Source: Setophaga petechia
Lineage: Eukaryota; Chordata; Aves; Passeriformes; Parulidae
DNA length: 64,000 bases
Reading direction: 5' to 3'
NCBI GenBank assembly: GCA_024362935.1
Contig: JANCRA010000033.1
Location: 9,893,714 to 9,957,713, forward strand
Part shown: positions 11,681 to 24,540 of the stretch, in pieces
Layout: each line of letters begins with the position of its first letter
Position numbering within the stretch: the first letter of the stretch is position 1
The notes under the pieces: model-generated
Databases searched by the model: none
What the model was told of the DNA's origin: nothing
What the model saw: the letters and a program-made list of their open reading frames with translations, nothing else
Translations under genes and position numbers: made by a program

Positions 11681-14600
11681 TAAGGGGACACTGTGATGCT
11701 TGTTAAGTACAGGCCAAGCAAACCTACTGCAAAGGACAGTTAATCCTGGTTTGGAACTCAGGGAACGTTCTGATAGTCTCTCAGTGTACCTTTTGGCCCT
11801 ATTGTCTAGGAAACCACAAACTAGAGAGTCACTGGGTCAGTTTATATTCAGTTAATATCTCATGAACCCACTCAAGGTTACTTAAAGTAAAGAGTTTGGG
11901 TTTTCTTCCTCCCCTGACTCCAGGGTATTTTTTATGCTTGGCTAACCTAGTTTTTGAATGAGTGTTAGGTACTTGGCTTAAAGAGCTGGGCTTTTCATTT
12001 TCCTTTCTTTAATTAAAGTGTCATTCTTGTACAATCCCTAATATGGACATCAATAAACTATATTTGAACCTTTTTACCAGTATGACAAAGCTTCTCTCCA
12101 CTGGAGAACAGCTATTGAAATGTCATGTAACATGATACTCATACTGCTGCACCACCATTTGATTTGATGCAATAATCTGAGTGTGTAAACAACCTGGACT
12201 TTGGAAAGCATGAGAGTCCCAAGATGCCACGTGTGACCTTTGAACAGGAGAAGGCTTTTATGGTTTCATCCAGCGCCACATAACATTATCCTGAGAATTC
12301 CAAACCATCCATTCTTAACCAATGAATCAATTTTTTTCACAGCTGCCCCACAGACAGCTCACACGAATTCTTTTTTTTCGTATTTTGAAAAACCACTTGT
12401 ACAGAGACTAAATGTGAGAATTGCATACAGAAAAAAAAAATTAAAAAAAAAATCCAATAGCCACAAACTACTCTTTAGACTTCTGGATGTAAACGGAATA
12501 TGTCCACAGACAACACATACAAGTGGTAACCACAGCTGAAGATCTGATCCACAATACTTGAGCTAGGCTCAAATGATTTATAATCATGTTTCCTGATTTA
12601 AAGAGATGTTACGTGAAAATTTTTCATGCCTGCTCTGATAGGCAGCTGAAATTTTTCATAAACAAACATATCTCATTTATTTATTACAAGTGCAATAGGT
12701 CAAATACAGAGATTCAATACCCATAGACTGGGGAAATACTCGTGAGTCTAGAAATTTTAAGGTAAGATAGTTTTTTTTGAACTGTCCTACTATTAAATGC
12801 TGCCTCAGGGAAGTCTAAGAAGGCACAGTCATTAACCCAAAATTAAATTGACCATGATATGATTTGCATCCTATAATATAATATGATAGAAATGAAATGC
12901 TGAAAAGACACAAATATTTAAATGTTAAGAATTTCCAATTAAAAGGTAGCCTGTAAACCTGCAAAGTCCAGTAAACAATGAGAAAAAGGACTAAGATTGG
13001 CAGTGCTCTCAGTGAAAGAGCTCAAATTCTGCTTAATTACATTGCAGGCAAAACCCTGAATATCTATGGTATGGATATTAATTTCTCAGGGAAATCTCTG
13101 CCTTCTTTCTCTATTTGCTTAAAAGATACTTCATCTCACTGGTATTCACAGATCTGCAGAAAACATCCAGCTAAAATATATCAATAAAAGTGTAACAAAT
13201 ACTGATACAAAAATTGTTTTGGCATGACTATTTTATTAATGTCAAGATCATTTAGCTAAATATTCTGTTTATCTCTTCCTCTGCTGGATGGTCCTGTGAA
13301 TCCCCTAAGCTTTCAACCTTTAATTCATAATTTACATAGAAATAAATAGTAATTCGTGAAACCTACGCACATTTTGGAGAAAAACCTCTTCACTCATGCA
13401 TTCCTTCCTTTAAACTTCTTTTCATCTCCTTCGTATCTGTAATCACTCAGGTTACAAACAAAAGAATCATGCTCTGAGATCACATTCCCATACTCCACAT
13501 CAGTAAGACTCCCTCCTACCACAGCCTCCAGTAGGATTGGGATTTTCAGTGAGGTCTCTGGCATGATTCACTAGACAAGGAGGTTCAAAATTATCTTCTT
13601 TCCTCTCCTACAGATCATATGACACTCTATACATGTACACAACCCTTTAATGTGCTTTCTAAAAGCATATTGGAATATTAAATTTTATAGCTCTAGATTT
13701 GTAGGAATTTGTGTGTATTTTGTGTAAGAATCTGTCAAAAGAAGGATAACTCTTGCTCCTTTTCCTTTGGTTACTAATTTCCCTCATGGCATTTTTTCCT
13801 ACTTTGTTCCAGACTGGTTTTCTGGATTTCACTTCCAAGGGGTGTTCAAGTGGACTCTAGGTACAAAACACAACATGAATTAAAATGAACAAAATTTACT
13901 TGTTAGTAACCTAAAAAAAACCTGCTCCTTTATTCATTCAAGGCAAATCCATAACAAACCTCAGCTGAATTTAGTAGCTCGGTAAAAAATAATGCAACTC
14001 AAATAATATTCACTGCTATATGTTTCCTAAAATTATATATGCACATGCAATTTGTTCTTCTGGACTTCTACTGTGAGACAGAAATTAAGTTCTCCTATAC
14101 TGATTAAAGTTCCTCTGTAAATGCATCTATTGACAGGGCAACAGTTGCTCCTCAGAGATCCACGCCCAATCTTCCAGCCCTTTCAAACACACCCACAGAA
14201 CTTGAGATTCCTAAACAGATACCCAGGATTCTCATGGGCATGTGGAGTGTTCCCTGATTTCAGCAGGGTTTTATAAATACTTTGAACATTTAATATATAA
14301 CTTCACATAGAGACTTAGGATCCTCTGTTGGAAATTATATCACTTTCTCAGTTAATTTTTAATTAGTTGCATGCAGTGTCTGCTCTTGGTCAGCATCAGT
14401 TAAGTTTCTTCAGACATTGTTATTTGGATCATTAAATCATTCAAACCTAAAGTTTGTTAAAACTAACCCTGACAAGTTTCAATAAACGAAACCAAAGGGA
14501 TTTGAAGATTTGGCATCCGAGATTTTAAATTTAGGGTCCTTCAAGGACATTGGCATAACCAGAAGATACAAAGGAGATTAAGGTCAGGAAAGCTGGAGTC

Positions 14601-15096
14601 TCCCCATCTGAGCAAGAGATAAAGACTAAAGAATGTGGACCAGATTAGGATGAATTGTGAGAAATCAATAACCAATAGAGGACAGAACACCAACTAATGA
14701 AGAGAGTTATGCAACTTAGAACCAATGAACATTCATTTCTTTGTTTGCTAAAAGTGGATAGAGAAGTGAAAAAGTTTTGTATTGGGGTCTGTGTGGAGGC
14801 CAGAACTTTGTCAGCTACATACACACACCTCTTAGCCAAGAATAAAGCACTGTCTTATTCCCTAACACTAAAAAGGCAAAGAGTCTTATTTATCCCAAAT
14901 ATTTCAAGGATTTCAGTAACACGTCCATATATCAAAACATCTAAACTTGCTTATTCTCCCAACTTAAGAGCTTTCCCTAGGTCAAAATTGACTGCAAATC
15001 ATTCAAATATATTAATAAAAAGCATGGAGTTTGATGTTTTACATGTTTCTGTTCTAATACCTGGCACAGGATGACAGGACACACGAATATATGTTT

Positions 15097-15134
15097 ACCC
15101 TCAACCTACATATGCACCCTCAACCCACATATGA
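15097..15134. repeat. Two tandem copies of a 19-bp unit
   Basis: ACCCTCAACCTACATATGC at 15097-15115 is followed directly by ACCCTCAACCCACATATGA at 15116-15134, two mismatches apart. It is a simple slippage duplication with no visible role. Confidence 0.85.
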
Positions 15135-16650
15135 ACAGGAAGAACTTCTGGTACTGCAAATTATTTGAGGTGCTTTTTAACCTTTCTTGGTATTGACATA
15201 ATTTCCTTTGGGAGTGGAACAGACCCTGTCATAAGTTATATTTTCTATTCAGTACAGTAGATCTCATCTAGTCTGGCAAAGGTTCTTCTCTGGCAATTAA
15301 TTTCATGTTTTATTCATCCCAGAATTCTTTAAAGCTCCAAATCAAAATGCCACTTCGTGCATTGCAAACCACATTATGAACAGCCAGTATCACAAATAAA
15401 AGTGCTTTTTGCATAGCAATCAGACTACCTCTTTTCAGAGAAAATGAATCTAGCTCTGTATTTATCTCACTAATTGCACTCAGGGCATTACAAATTATCA
15501 CCCGCCTCCCATTTACATTATTCAAAACTCAATCTCCCTAAGTTACTAAACCGAAAGTGAGCCATACGTCTCCTCCTGAGACCCAGAAAACACAGAATTT
15601 GAGCTGTTGATTTATACGAACTAGATTTAACAGGAAAAAAGTTGAGATACCGTAATCGATAAGAGAATAATCACCTGAGAGCATGTGTGTGCTGAAAATG
15701 CACTGCTTAGGAGAAAAGAGGACAGCTGATCCAGCACATTGCTGAATTTATACCTCTCTGAAAATTATAAACAGTGTCTTACCCGAGTTCAGTTAAATTC
15801 AAGAGATAATGTAACATCCAAATGGAAAGCACTGAGCACTTTCACAACCTCCCCCCTGGATGCCCTCAAGGCTCCAATAAGTTTATGGGTAAGGTTAGTC
15901 AGTTTTCATTGTTCTGCTGCACAAATGAAAACCAAAAATCTTCCATAAAGAGTTACATAAATGTGTGTCCCAGCTAGCAGGGAAAATGCATTGCACAAAG
16001 AGTTACAATTCAGGGGCCAGAAGCTGCTGTTCCTATTTAGGCCCAGCTCCCACTGGTGTCAGTGGGCTCTGAAGCTGTACTGAGCAAACACTGAGACAGA
16101 GCTGCAGTTGAGATGCTGGAGCTCAGAAAGTAGCGGGGATCAAGGTGGCAACTGACTCTAAAATAACCAACAGGCAAGCTAATGTGGAAAAGAGAAATTT
16201 TCTCTAGGGTAGAAGCTGCTGTACAAGACTGCTAATTTAAAGGGAAATGCTCTCACTGCAGTTTGATTATTCTTGTATGAACTACTGAATTTTTGTGATC
16301 ATTAATCTACCAAATTCCAGGTTTTCCTTCTCAAAAAAGTTTTAGAAAATTCTTGTAAATAATGAATGATAGACTGTACTATGTAAATATTATTCGGTCT
16401 AGCTTTGAGAAGATGATCTAAACTAATCACCAGCTGACAGATGTTCCTCTTCTTTCCTTAACAATGATCGTGTATATTTCATAGATATAACATATATACC
16501 AGGTTAAGACTGTATTCAAAAAGCACAAAATGGCAAGAAAAAAGGTTTGTCACTTTACATTTAGTTCTATTATCCTAGTTAATGTTATTTATTGTATTTA
16601 TTTGACACCCTAATAGTCAAATGCCTTTAGTTGTTAATTCTACTCCTCAT

Positions 16651-16941
16651 TTATCCTGAGTAATATAATTTTTTTTTCTGGTATTGCGAGGAGGAGACAT
16701 GTACTCTATGGGCCACAAAAGCTCCTCCACGTTGTAGCATCCCCACCTCATGGTTTGAAATTTGCTGGCAGCGAGCATGATCAGAACTACACTGGAAGTC
16801 TGCATGCAGACAGTTTTGGCATTGCACTGTAGCTACAAGGAAAACAGCCAGGCTGAAGGCTTGAATTATGATCTTGGCCCTTCCCCTCCTGCTTTCCATG
16901 GCCAGCTTTTTCTGAATGTCCTTTCCAAACCCTGGCATCAT
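16651..16941 (-). other. Unrecognised open frame with signal-peptide-like start
   Basis: From the ATG at 16941-16939 the - strand reads a basic stretch (ESRRGRAK), then a hydrophobic core (IIIQAFSLAVFLVATVQC), then a cysteine-bearing segment (QNCLHADFQC, SSDHARCQQ). That order is typical of a secreted or membrane protein's first coding exon. The C-x6-C-x6-C spacing loosely recalls the start of GFR-alpha-type domains, but the rest of that domain is missing. The frame runs into an A-rich patch and ends with no clear splice donor. It may be a decayed exon, a pseudogene or chance. I do not assign a gene. Confidence 0.2.
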
Positions 16942-17082
16942 AACAGATGTAAAAGAGTGGAAAGAATGATGTTCAGAATCTCTTGAATGCACTACTTTGG
17001 TTGATCACATCCACAGTGAGTAAGCAGCCAATAAGTTTATCCTTGAGATTCTCAAGAAGAGAAATACTCTCATATCTCTTTA

Positions 17083-17131
17083 TTTTTTTTTCTTCTCTTT
17101 TCCTTTCTTCCTTTCTTTCTCTCTTCTTTTC
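17083..17131. repeat. 49-nt polypyrimidine tract
   Basis: An uninterrupted run of T and C from 17083 to 17131, with TTCC and TTTC sub-repeats. It is low-complexity DNA of the kind that can form H-DNA and is not a gene feature by itself. Confidence 0.9.
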
Positions 17132-20100
17132 AGCAAGTTAAGGTGCATTTTGTCTTTATTTTTGGTTTTGCAGGGAGATGGATTATGAGAAATCATAATT
17201 AGGGGTGGTTTTTTTGCTGGTTCAACTCAGCCTGAGCCTTTGCATTTCAGCACTAGGAAGCATTATGAATCAAAAGCCAAATATACACGATTTCCCTGCA
17301 ATGGAGAACCCGCCCCCTTTAAAGAGAGGTTCTGTGAAAAGAAATTTTGTTAAATAGCTCCACAGAAACACTTCTACAGCTAGCAAAAGACTTTTGTACA
17401 ATTAGCCTACTCACCTTCAGAGGATTTAGATTTTGCTGGCAAATATATACTTTCTTCACTTTCCTACACATGCAAGAGAAGGACACAGGAGGATTTGATC
17501 TTGCAATCAAATATGTAGGGGTTTTATCCATAATGAACTATGTATGGCATGAATAACACATTTGTAATTTTCTGCAAACAGACCTTCATATTTATGAAGT
17601 TGTTGGTTATGCATAACTTTATTTGTAAGTATGTTAAAGCCTGACAGGGTTTGTAAAACTATTGCTTTTCAATTGATTTTGTCTACTTTGTGACATAGAT
17701 GGTCAGTTATTGTTTCCTCCAAGGTGGAAATAAATAATTAGTATTTTTCCTAACTGCCTATATATATGTAGTTTTTCCCAGGATTTGAGACAATCAAAGG
17801 TCTATTTACATGAAAGCGTAATGAAATACAAAAAGGAAAAAACTATCTAAGTGCAGTTGAACTGAATGCATTTGAGCAACTACCCTTGAATGCAGTTTCA
17901 CAGTGTTTACTTAGCTTCATCCTTTAACTTACGTGGCTTTTCTACCCTAAGAAATACCAAGAAGCATTATGTTCCTGCAGTATAATACAAGGGTCACCAG
18001 TTTTGCTCTCACGTAGGAATGATCACCTCCTCCTCTCAACTCATACTTGATAACCTTTTCAGACATTGTAACTCGCTATAACTCTCAAAGAAGAATGACA
18101 ATAAGAAGGATAAATGCTTCTGCTAGCAGTAATTTGAAGTGATTTGAAGTGAAGCCTGTACTTGAACACTTGCTTGTGTAGAATCTTCAAGCAAGTCCTC
18201 TGGAACAGAGTGCCTGGACAACACTGGTCATTTTCTTTCCACCAATAAATGTGTACACACGAACACCATCAGGATGTTCCATCTAAAAATTATGCTTTTG
18301 GCTTGAGTTGTCCCTTCAGGATAAAAATACTAGCTGCCTATTTTTTATGTATCTGCTTGACAACTGTACCAATGATGATGGAATTCTGTCAATCAAAATG
18401 CTGTGTTTCATGCAAATAGTTGCTTTGAAGTGCTCCGGATTTACTGAATGAACAAATAATAAGTTTATGTAAAATATTCGGGGAAAATGTCCAATAACCC
18501 ATCAGCATATAATTGCAGTTTGCCTTTAGATTCACACAGTCTATCAACAAATCTTGTTTTAAAGGTACAGAGGCTCTTCCATTTTAACTGGCTTTCCTGG
18601 CAGAAAGAGTGTTGATAAATCAGTTTCTCTTGCAGTATTTAACATTGACTCTGAATAAAAATTCAATAAAAAAATGAAGTAAATCTCAACCATTTAGAAG
18701 CAGGAATTAGAGTAAGATCAGGCTTCTGTTCTCTACAGCTTCTGTAAGAGATAATGGTGGGACTATCTCTCTCTTTTGACTATGTAGGAATCAAAGAGAG
18801 ACTAGTCTCCCAATCTGGGGTTTTAAATCACGTGTGCAAGGCTAAGTTGTGTGAGAACAATCATATTACACATTGGCTTTCCCTCTCACTAAATTAACTG
18901 GATAAGACATCTCCTTTCTGTGTTCTGTCACCTTCATGCACCAATAGCATGAGTCAGATCAGCAGTCATAAATCACCCTTGACTCTATTTCCTTAGGATC
19001 TCAGTGCCTCATTATTTAGCCACAGGATGAATATAATGACACTTGCTGCCATTAAGGTGCCATTCTTTCAAAGAGGTTTGAGAAAAGTGCTGAATAATGT
19101 TAATACCAAAAGATAACATCATAGACATGGAAGATCATCATCAGGATTACAGCCTTCTTTCCCTAAATTTGTAGCTCAGCACAACCTGAGGGGAGAACTG
19201 TACCTGATTATCTTTTTAGGTCGTTTCTCTTCCACTAAAATGTCAGGAACCAGACAAACCTAAAGTCTCTAGTGTACATCAGTTACAAAGTGATCAAAGT
19301 TAATGACAGCAAGTCAAGTCAGTTTGTATCTATATATTAATTTTTAAAAAAGCTCCTCTACTTATATCAGCAGAAATAACTCATATGGCTGGTTTTCTCC
19401 TATTTAACCTCAAGACCTGGTCCCACTGTTTACTTGGAACTGAGATGCCATAGACTGCTAGAACTGATAGAGCATGATCTGTGCTTTCTTTGTCTCTTTG
19501 TAGTCATGAGAGTAAGACAAGCTGATAGTGGCTGCAGGAGTAAAGGCCCCTCTAGGCCAGTGTGAAGAATACTTCTGTATCATTTGCTTCCTGGGAAGGG
19601 TGAATGCATCACACAAAAATAAAACAAACTGGCTGGTGAATTTCAAATGCCACTGTTTTGGTGACTAAACTGGTTACAAGAACAGTTTTCTTTTTGTGTT
19701 TAAATGTCAACTGATTCTGTTCCTTCTCCTCTATTTTCTGATAATTTGTTCTGTATTAAATGACAAGAACTTTGGTAGTTGGGTAAGTGCTGTGCCTTGG
19801 CAATGCACTAGCCCCCTCAAAAGTTATCTTTGGACAGCAGATAGTGACACAGTCATTAATTTGGTCAGAAGAAAAAACAAAAGAGCAGCTAATACACTAA
19901 GCAGTCACTAACAGCAGTAATGTCCATTCCTGTGACTGCAGCAGGAATCAGGATAAATCATATTGGAATAAACCATATTCAGTAGATTTATAATCCTGGT
20001 GATCTACTAGACTGCTAAGTACTGCTGGGTGAGTGGAATATGAAACTGCACAAAGTTTCATTTGACATCACATATGTAATGTACTGACCTATTTTCCTCT

Positions 20101-23100
20101 GGTAAGGAAAAGGTAAATTTAAAGGTAAGATCTCTTCTTCCTTTATTACTTGAGTTCCAGCTAACTTCAAGAGCCGCGTCACTTTGAAAGGACATATTCA
20201 GCCCTGTATCACTTGTAAATAAAGCATGGTCTCCAGATAAAAAGCAGAAAAGGGAAAACATTTCTCCCTTTCTCAGTCACTATGAGCCTCAAACAGTTTT
20301 CAGATGTGTCATATGGCCAAACTGCAGCTGCTCAGAAAACAGTGGTTTGTAAAGGTCCACGAAAATCGACATGTGCAAAGGGATGGAAATATGGTAGGAA
20401 AATATTTCATAGTTAATGTCTATGCAAACCTAGTCGATGGTCATCCAAACAAGAGAAGGAGAAGCAGAAGGAACAGAAGGAACATGATCTGGTTTATAAC
20501 CATCACATGTTTTAATAATGCCTGCCCACTCAATAAATTGAAGTGACTCCAATGTTAGAGATAAGGAATGAAGTAGCTGTAGAGAATTACCAGTTTATCA
20601 TTACTTAAAACATTAATACAAGTACTTATTCATACAAGTATTCTTACAGTACTTGGAACTCTTACCAAAATCCTAGTAGAACTCCAAGCAGCCATCATGG
20701 CATCCCGGAATTTTCACTGAAAGATCAAAGAATCCTCTGCTGAACAGGCAAGGAAGAAAAATGGTCCATAGTCAGTTCTGTCTCATTTGCTTCAAATATT
20801 CTGTCTGCAATTCCCTTTCTCTGGAAGACAAAGTAGGAGGAATCTTCTCCCTGCTCCTAGTGTGAATTTAGCTTGTGCTTTTGTGTCTCCATGGAGACAA
20901 TGTAAACACATCTGTTTTCTTTTTATGCTTCTGATGGAAGCATTCTACACAGAATTCATCATTGCACTGAACAAAAACATTATCTCAAGGCAGAAATGGA
21001 GATCATTCCATACACAATGAAAAAGGAAGCCTGTTTTAGTTCATTTTCATCAATGATCAGTGTCACCAGAAGAACAGAGGAGTTTACAGCCATATCTTAA
21101 AGCTTAGGGTTTGCATATCTTGATACTTGAATAATAAAATAATGTTAATAAAACAGTTGATGTTAAGTTCATGTTACAAGGGGAGAAAAAGAAATATAAA
21201 TGCAGGATACTCGTCATCTGGAGAAATTCAATATTCTACAATTCTGAAATGTCAACATTATAATGCTGCCACATCTATTATACATTATTGCCTTTTGTGT
21301 AGTCTCTAAAAATTAAAAAGTAAATTAAAAAGTAATTCCCAAGGCCTGACAACAAAACTACATAATCTGTAACTTTACATTTCCCCTAACATCTATGCAC
21401 TGCCGATTAATGAAAGAGGAAAAGACATTGCATTGCAGTGGTGTCAGTTTTGTGCCTTTTGTTAAAGATGTTCTGAGAACTGGCACAGGAAAACAAAAGT
21501 TTAAGCAGAGTTCACTGTTTCAATAGCTGAATGTCTGTTCAGTGCCAGAGGCATGTTAAACTGCTTTTTTACCAGTCATAACGAGAAGGGCAACAGGCAG
21601 AGTGAAGTATCACGTTTGCAGCGTGCTATCCACTCAGTGCTGCTTTCTAGTAGTTAATATCCTCCTGGCTCTGAGTTCTGGCAGCTTCTTAACTCAGCAA
21701 CAGCATGGTGTGAATGTAGACAACTCAGCCACATGCTATGCCTGAGCTCAAATATCTTCACGGGATCTGGAACCTGTGGAAACCCAGCAGTTCATCACAG
21801 AGCTTAGCCCCAAAGGCTTAGAAGTGGCTCCATGGTATGGGGTATATTTACATTGCACCCCTACAGGTTCTGTGGCAGCCAAACTATCCAAATTTTTCCA
21901 TACCTGGGGGGGATCCTGTTCTTCAGCAGGTAAGACCTAAGTGTCAAACTCAATTACATTTTGTTACAGACTGATCCAAAAGCTCCCAAGGCTATTGATC
22001 TCTTCTTATGCTGCATTACTAGTGGCCAGTATCTGTGCAATTCCCATGGAATGGACTGGTGGACAGGAGGTGGATAACACAAAATTACCTCCAACACAGA
22101 CGGGGTGAGATGCACCACAGCATACTGATCACGGGCTTGATGGCTCAGGCCCCTACTCCATAACCACGTGCTAAGAGCAAATTCCCACATGCACCACAGT
22201 GACAAACATGCTCATTGGCAGAGCTTGTTGTTTTGCCCAGGAAGACAGCCCCTTCAAAAGCAGGATTTTTCATGCTGGAAAACAGTGACAGTAGCTTTTT
22301 CAGATTTCCAAATTAGTATATGTATTTGTCATATTAGGCTTCTGCATCTGTTTAAATGTTGTGAACATTTATGACTATTAATTATTATTTGCTCTAGAAG
22401 AGCCATAAATCAGTTACTTAGGAACCTGTAATCATATTTATATTGACTAAAGAAAAATCCAAACCACAACAGAATATGAAAATAAGCTAAAATTTAGCTG
22501 CAATCACTATCTATAAATACATAAACAGTGCACACTTAACTTTTACATAATAGGACGAAAAATTTTTTCCTGCTGGTAACATTTTGACCTAAAAGATAAA
22601 AAAGAGCTGAAAGACTTATTGTGATCACATTCCATTAACAGCCAGGCAAAGCACAGATCAGATGGGCCAGGGTTGGACTCTCAGCTCAAAGGAGCCACAA
22701 GCTTTAGGAGTTGCTGAATTCAGCATGCTGAGAATTACAGAGAATGACCCCCTAAAATCAGCAATAAAAATAAATTACCCCTATCTAAATTACATACTGA
22801 CGAATAATAAAGGCTTATTTGACAAATATTTAACAGTGGAGCTTTCCTTCCTATACACCTTCTTCCAATATTATTAAGATAATAAATTCAGTGTTTTGTG
22901 AATGCAAATAGTCTTTTCTCCATACTCAGTTAATTTTACCACTAAACAATGATGATGTCTCTTCATTGATTCACATTACATAATCTGGATCATTCATATA
23001 CTCCAGCCAGCAATACTTACAATCTACATTCTTCCTTCACAGTTTGAGGAGAATAGAGCAAATATAAATTGGCAGCACAAGTGTAGCAAGAGATCCTTTA

Positions 23101-24184
23101 AAATCTTGTCTGACTTTGCCTCCTCTGTAGATATGATTTATTAAAAGGACGTGCTGCCAAAAGGTTCAGCTGTAGCCAGCTGTTGCCTTCATCACCATTC
23201 TAAGATCCTAAAGTTCTGTCCGTGAACACAAGTCCTTCTGGGTTTGAACCTTTCTCACTGAAGAAAGCCCATTATGTAATCTGTTAGTCAATGGATGCAA
23301 AAAGAAATTAGCAGTGCCTTAAGTAAGTGGCAGTCTTAGAAATTTAACACTTAGTAATGCTATTTTAGTGCACAGAAGGAAATTACTTGTATTATGGACA
23401 CACTCGTAATTGTCTAACATCTAAATGCAAATTCCTCAAATATGGAGAGTGGTGAGGGAAACAAAGTCAGCCCCCAAATAGAAATAAATGTCCCTACACA
23501 ATGTAGATGGTTTTTTAAATTTAAATTACTTTTGGTGTAAACTTGATCACTCCTATTCTATAAATTTTTTAATTAAAACTTGCATGCATTAAATTTTAAC
23601 ATTATCAGAGAAGCCTGAAAACACTTCCAAGGCTTCTGTGCAGCTGACACATAACAATCAAATGCCTTGAATTTTACACATTGCTTCGTGAGAAGTATCT
23701 CCCTATAGATTTTACATAATTTTTTTCCATTTTCAAGCACATGGAATAATGTGGGCCATGTAAGTTAAAATAAGAGTTTAATTCCTCTCTGACATACATG
23801 ATCCTTCAATGATTATTTTGACTTGTGTGCAACCAAAACCGATGTATAGAATATGAATGAAGCCCAGCTGAAGTTAATGACAGCTTCTCTTCCTTGGGGC
23901 CAGGGCTCCAGCTCAGTGGCCATCAGTCCCCAGGAAATGCCTGGTTCCTGCCGTGGTTATTGTGCAATTGAAAGGATAGCAACCAACACAGTAGAAAACA
24001 TGTAACCTTCTACTGAGAATGTGTAAAATACAGGCTCACACTGAGGAACTCCTTTCTTCCACACCCTCAGATCAGGAGTTGGGAACAACCTGGGAGGGGA
24101 AATAAATCTGAGGATAAAAAGAGGTTCAACTCCAAACCAGCAGGTCATAAATAAAGTCCCCCCACAAACCCTAACCGCTTTTGG
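17132..24184. other. Unannotated single-copy DNA, no gene seen
   Basis: Seven kilobases of A+T-rich sequence without a recognisable exon. All open frames are 83 codons or shorter and many have partners on the opposite strand. A purine-rich patch lies at 20450-20485, and a short duplication of AAATTAAAAAGT lies near 21307-21333. The segment at 21950-22210 is richer in G+C but matches nothing I know. Confidence 0.5.
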
Positions 24185-24249
24185 TTTTCTCTCTTTTTTT
24201 CCTTTTTTTTCCTCTTTTTCTCTTTTTTTTTTTTTCTTTCTTTCTCTCT
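24185..24249. repeat. 65-nt pure polypyrimidine tract
   Basis: Positions 24185-24249 contain only T and C, with long T-runs broken by CC and CTCT. A mirror-symmetric tract of this length is a candidate for triplex formation and for replication slippage. It directly abuts the conserved-looking segment that follows. Confidence 0.95.
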
Positions 24250-24254
24250 ATTTA

Positions 24255-24540
24255 TCATTATTCACCCTGACGTGAATCCTAATTAAAATTTTACACAGTG
24301 TGTGTTTTAATTAGCCGTGGCGGGAATGGTGAAAGCTATCAATATTTAGCAGGATAATTGTACAAAATTACTTCTCAAAAATGAACAGCAGGCATGAATC
24401 CACTCAGCAGCAGGGGGTTATTCAGCCACACACTGTGCAAGATGGGGTGCCTCAGATAATGTGTGAGAGATAATAATGCACACAGGGAGGGACACATGCT
24501 GCTATATTTTGTGCTTCATTGGTTTTCTGCAAACAGCATT
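24255..24540. promoter_or_regulatory. Possible conserved noncoding element
   Basis: The segment is dense in homeodomain-type cores: CCTAATTAAAATTT near 24280, TTTTAATTAGC near 24305 and GATAATTGTAC near 24355. It also has a CRE-like TGACGTG at 24269 and is free of repeats and of long open frames. This composition is typical of deeply conserved developmental enhancers. Conservation itself cannot be seen from one genome, so this is inference. Confidence 0.3.

Larger units (their letters stand above)
11681..17082. other. Unannotated single-copy DNA
   Basis: No firm gene. It contains a two-copy 19-bp duplication at 15097-15134 and a - strand open frame at 16941-16651 described separately. A phrase at 16030-16075, with cccagctcccactggtgtcagtgggct, recalls an ancient sauropsid repeat, but this is too weak to call. 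Confidence 0.45.

Noticed and set aside
16030..16075. Phrase similar to an ancient sauropsid interspersed repeat
   Set aside because: Only about 45 bp resemble it, which is too little to name a family by eye.
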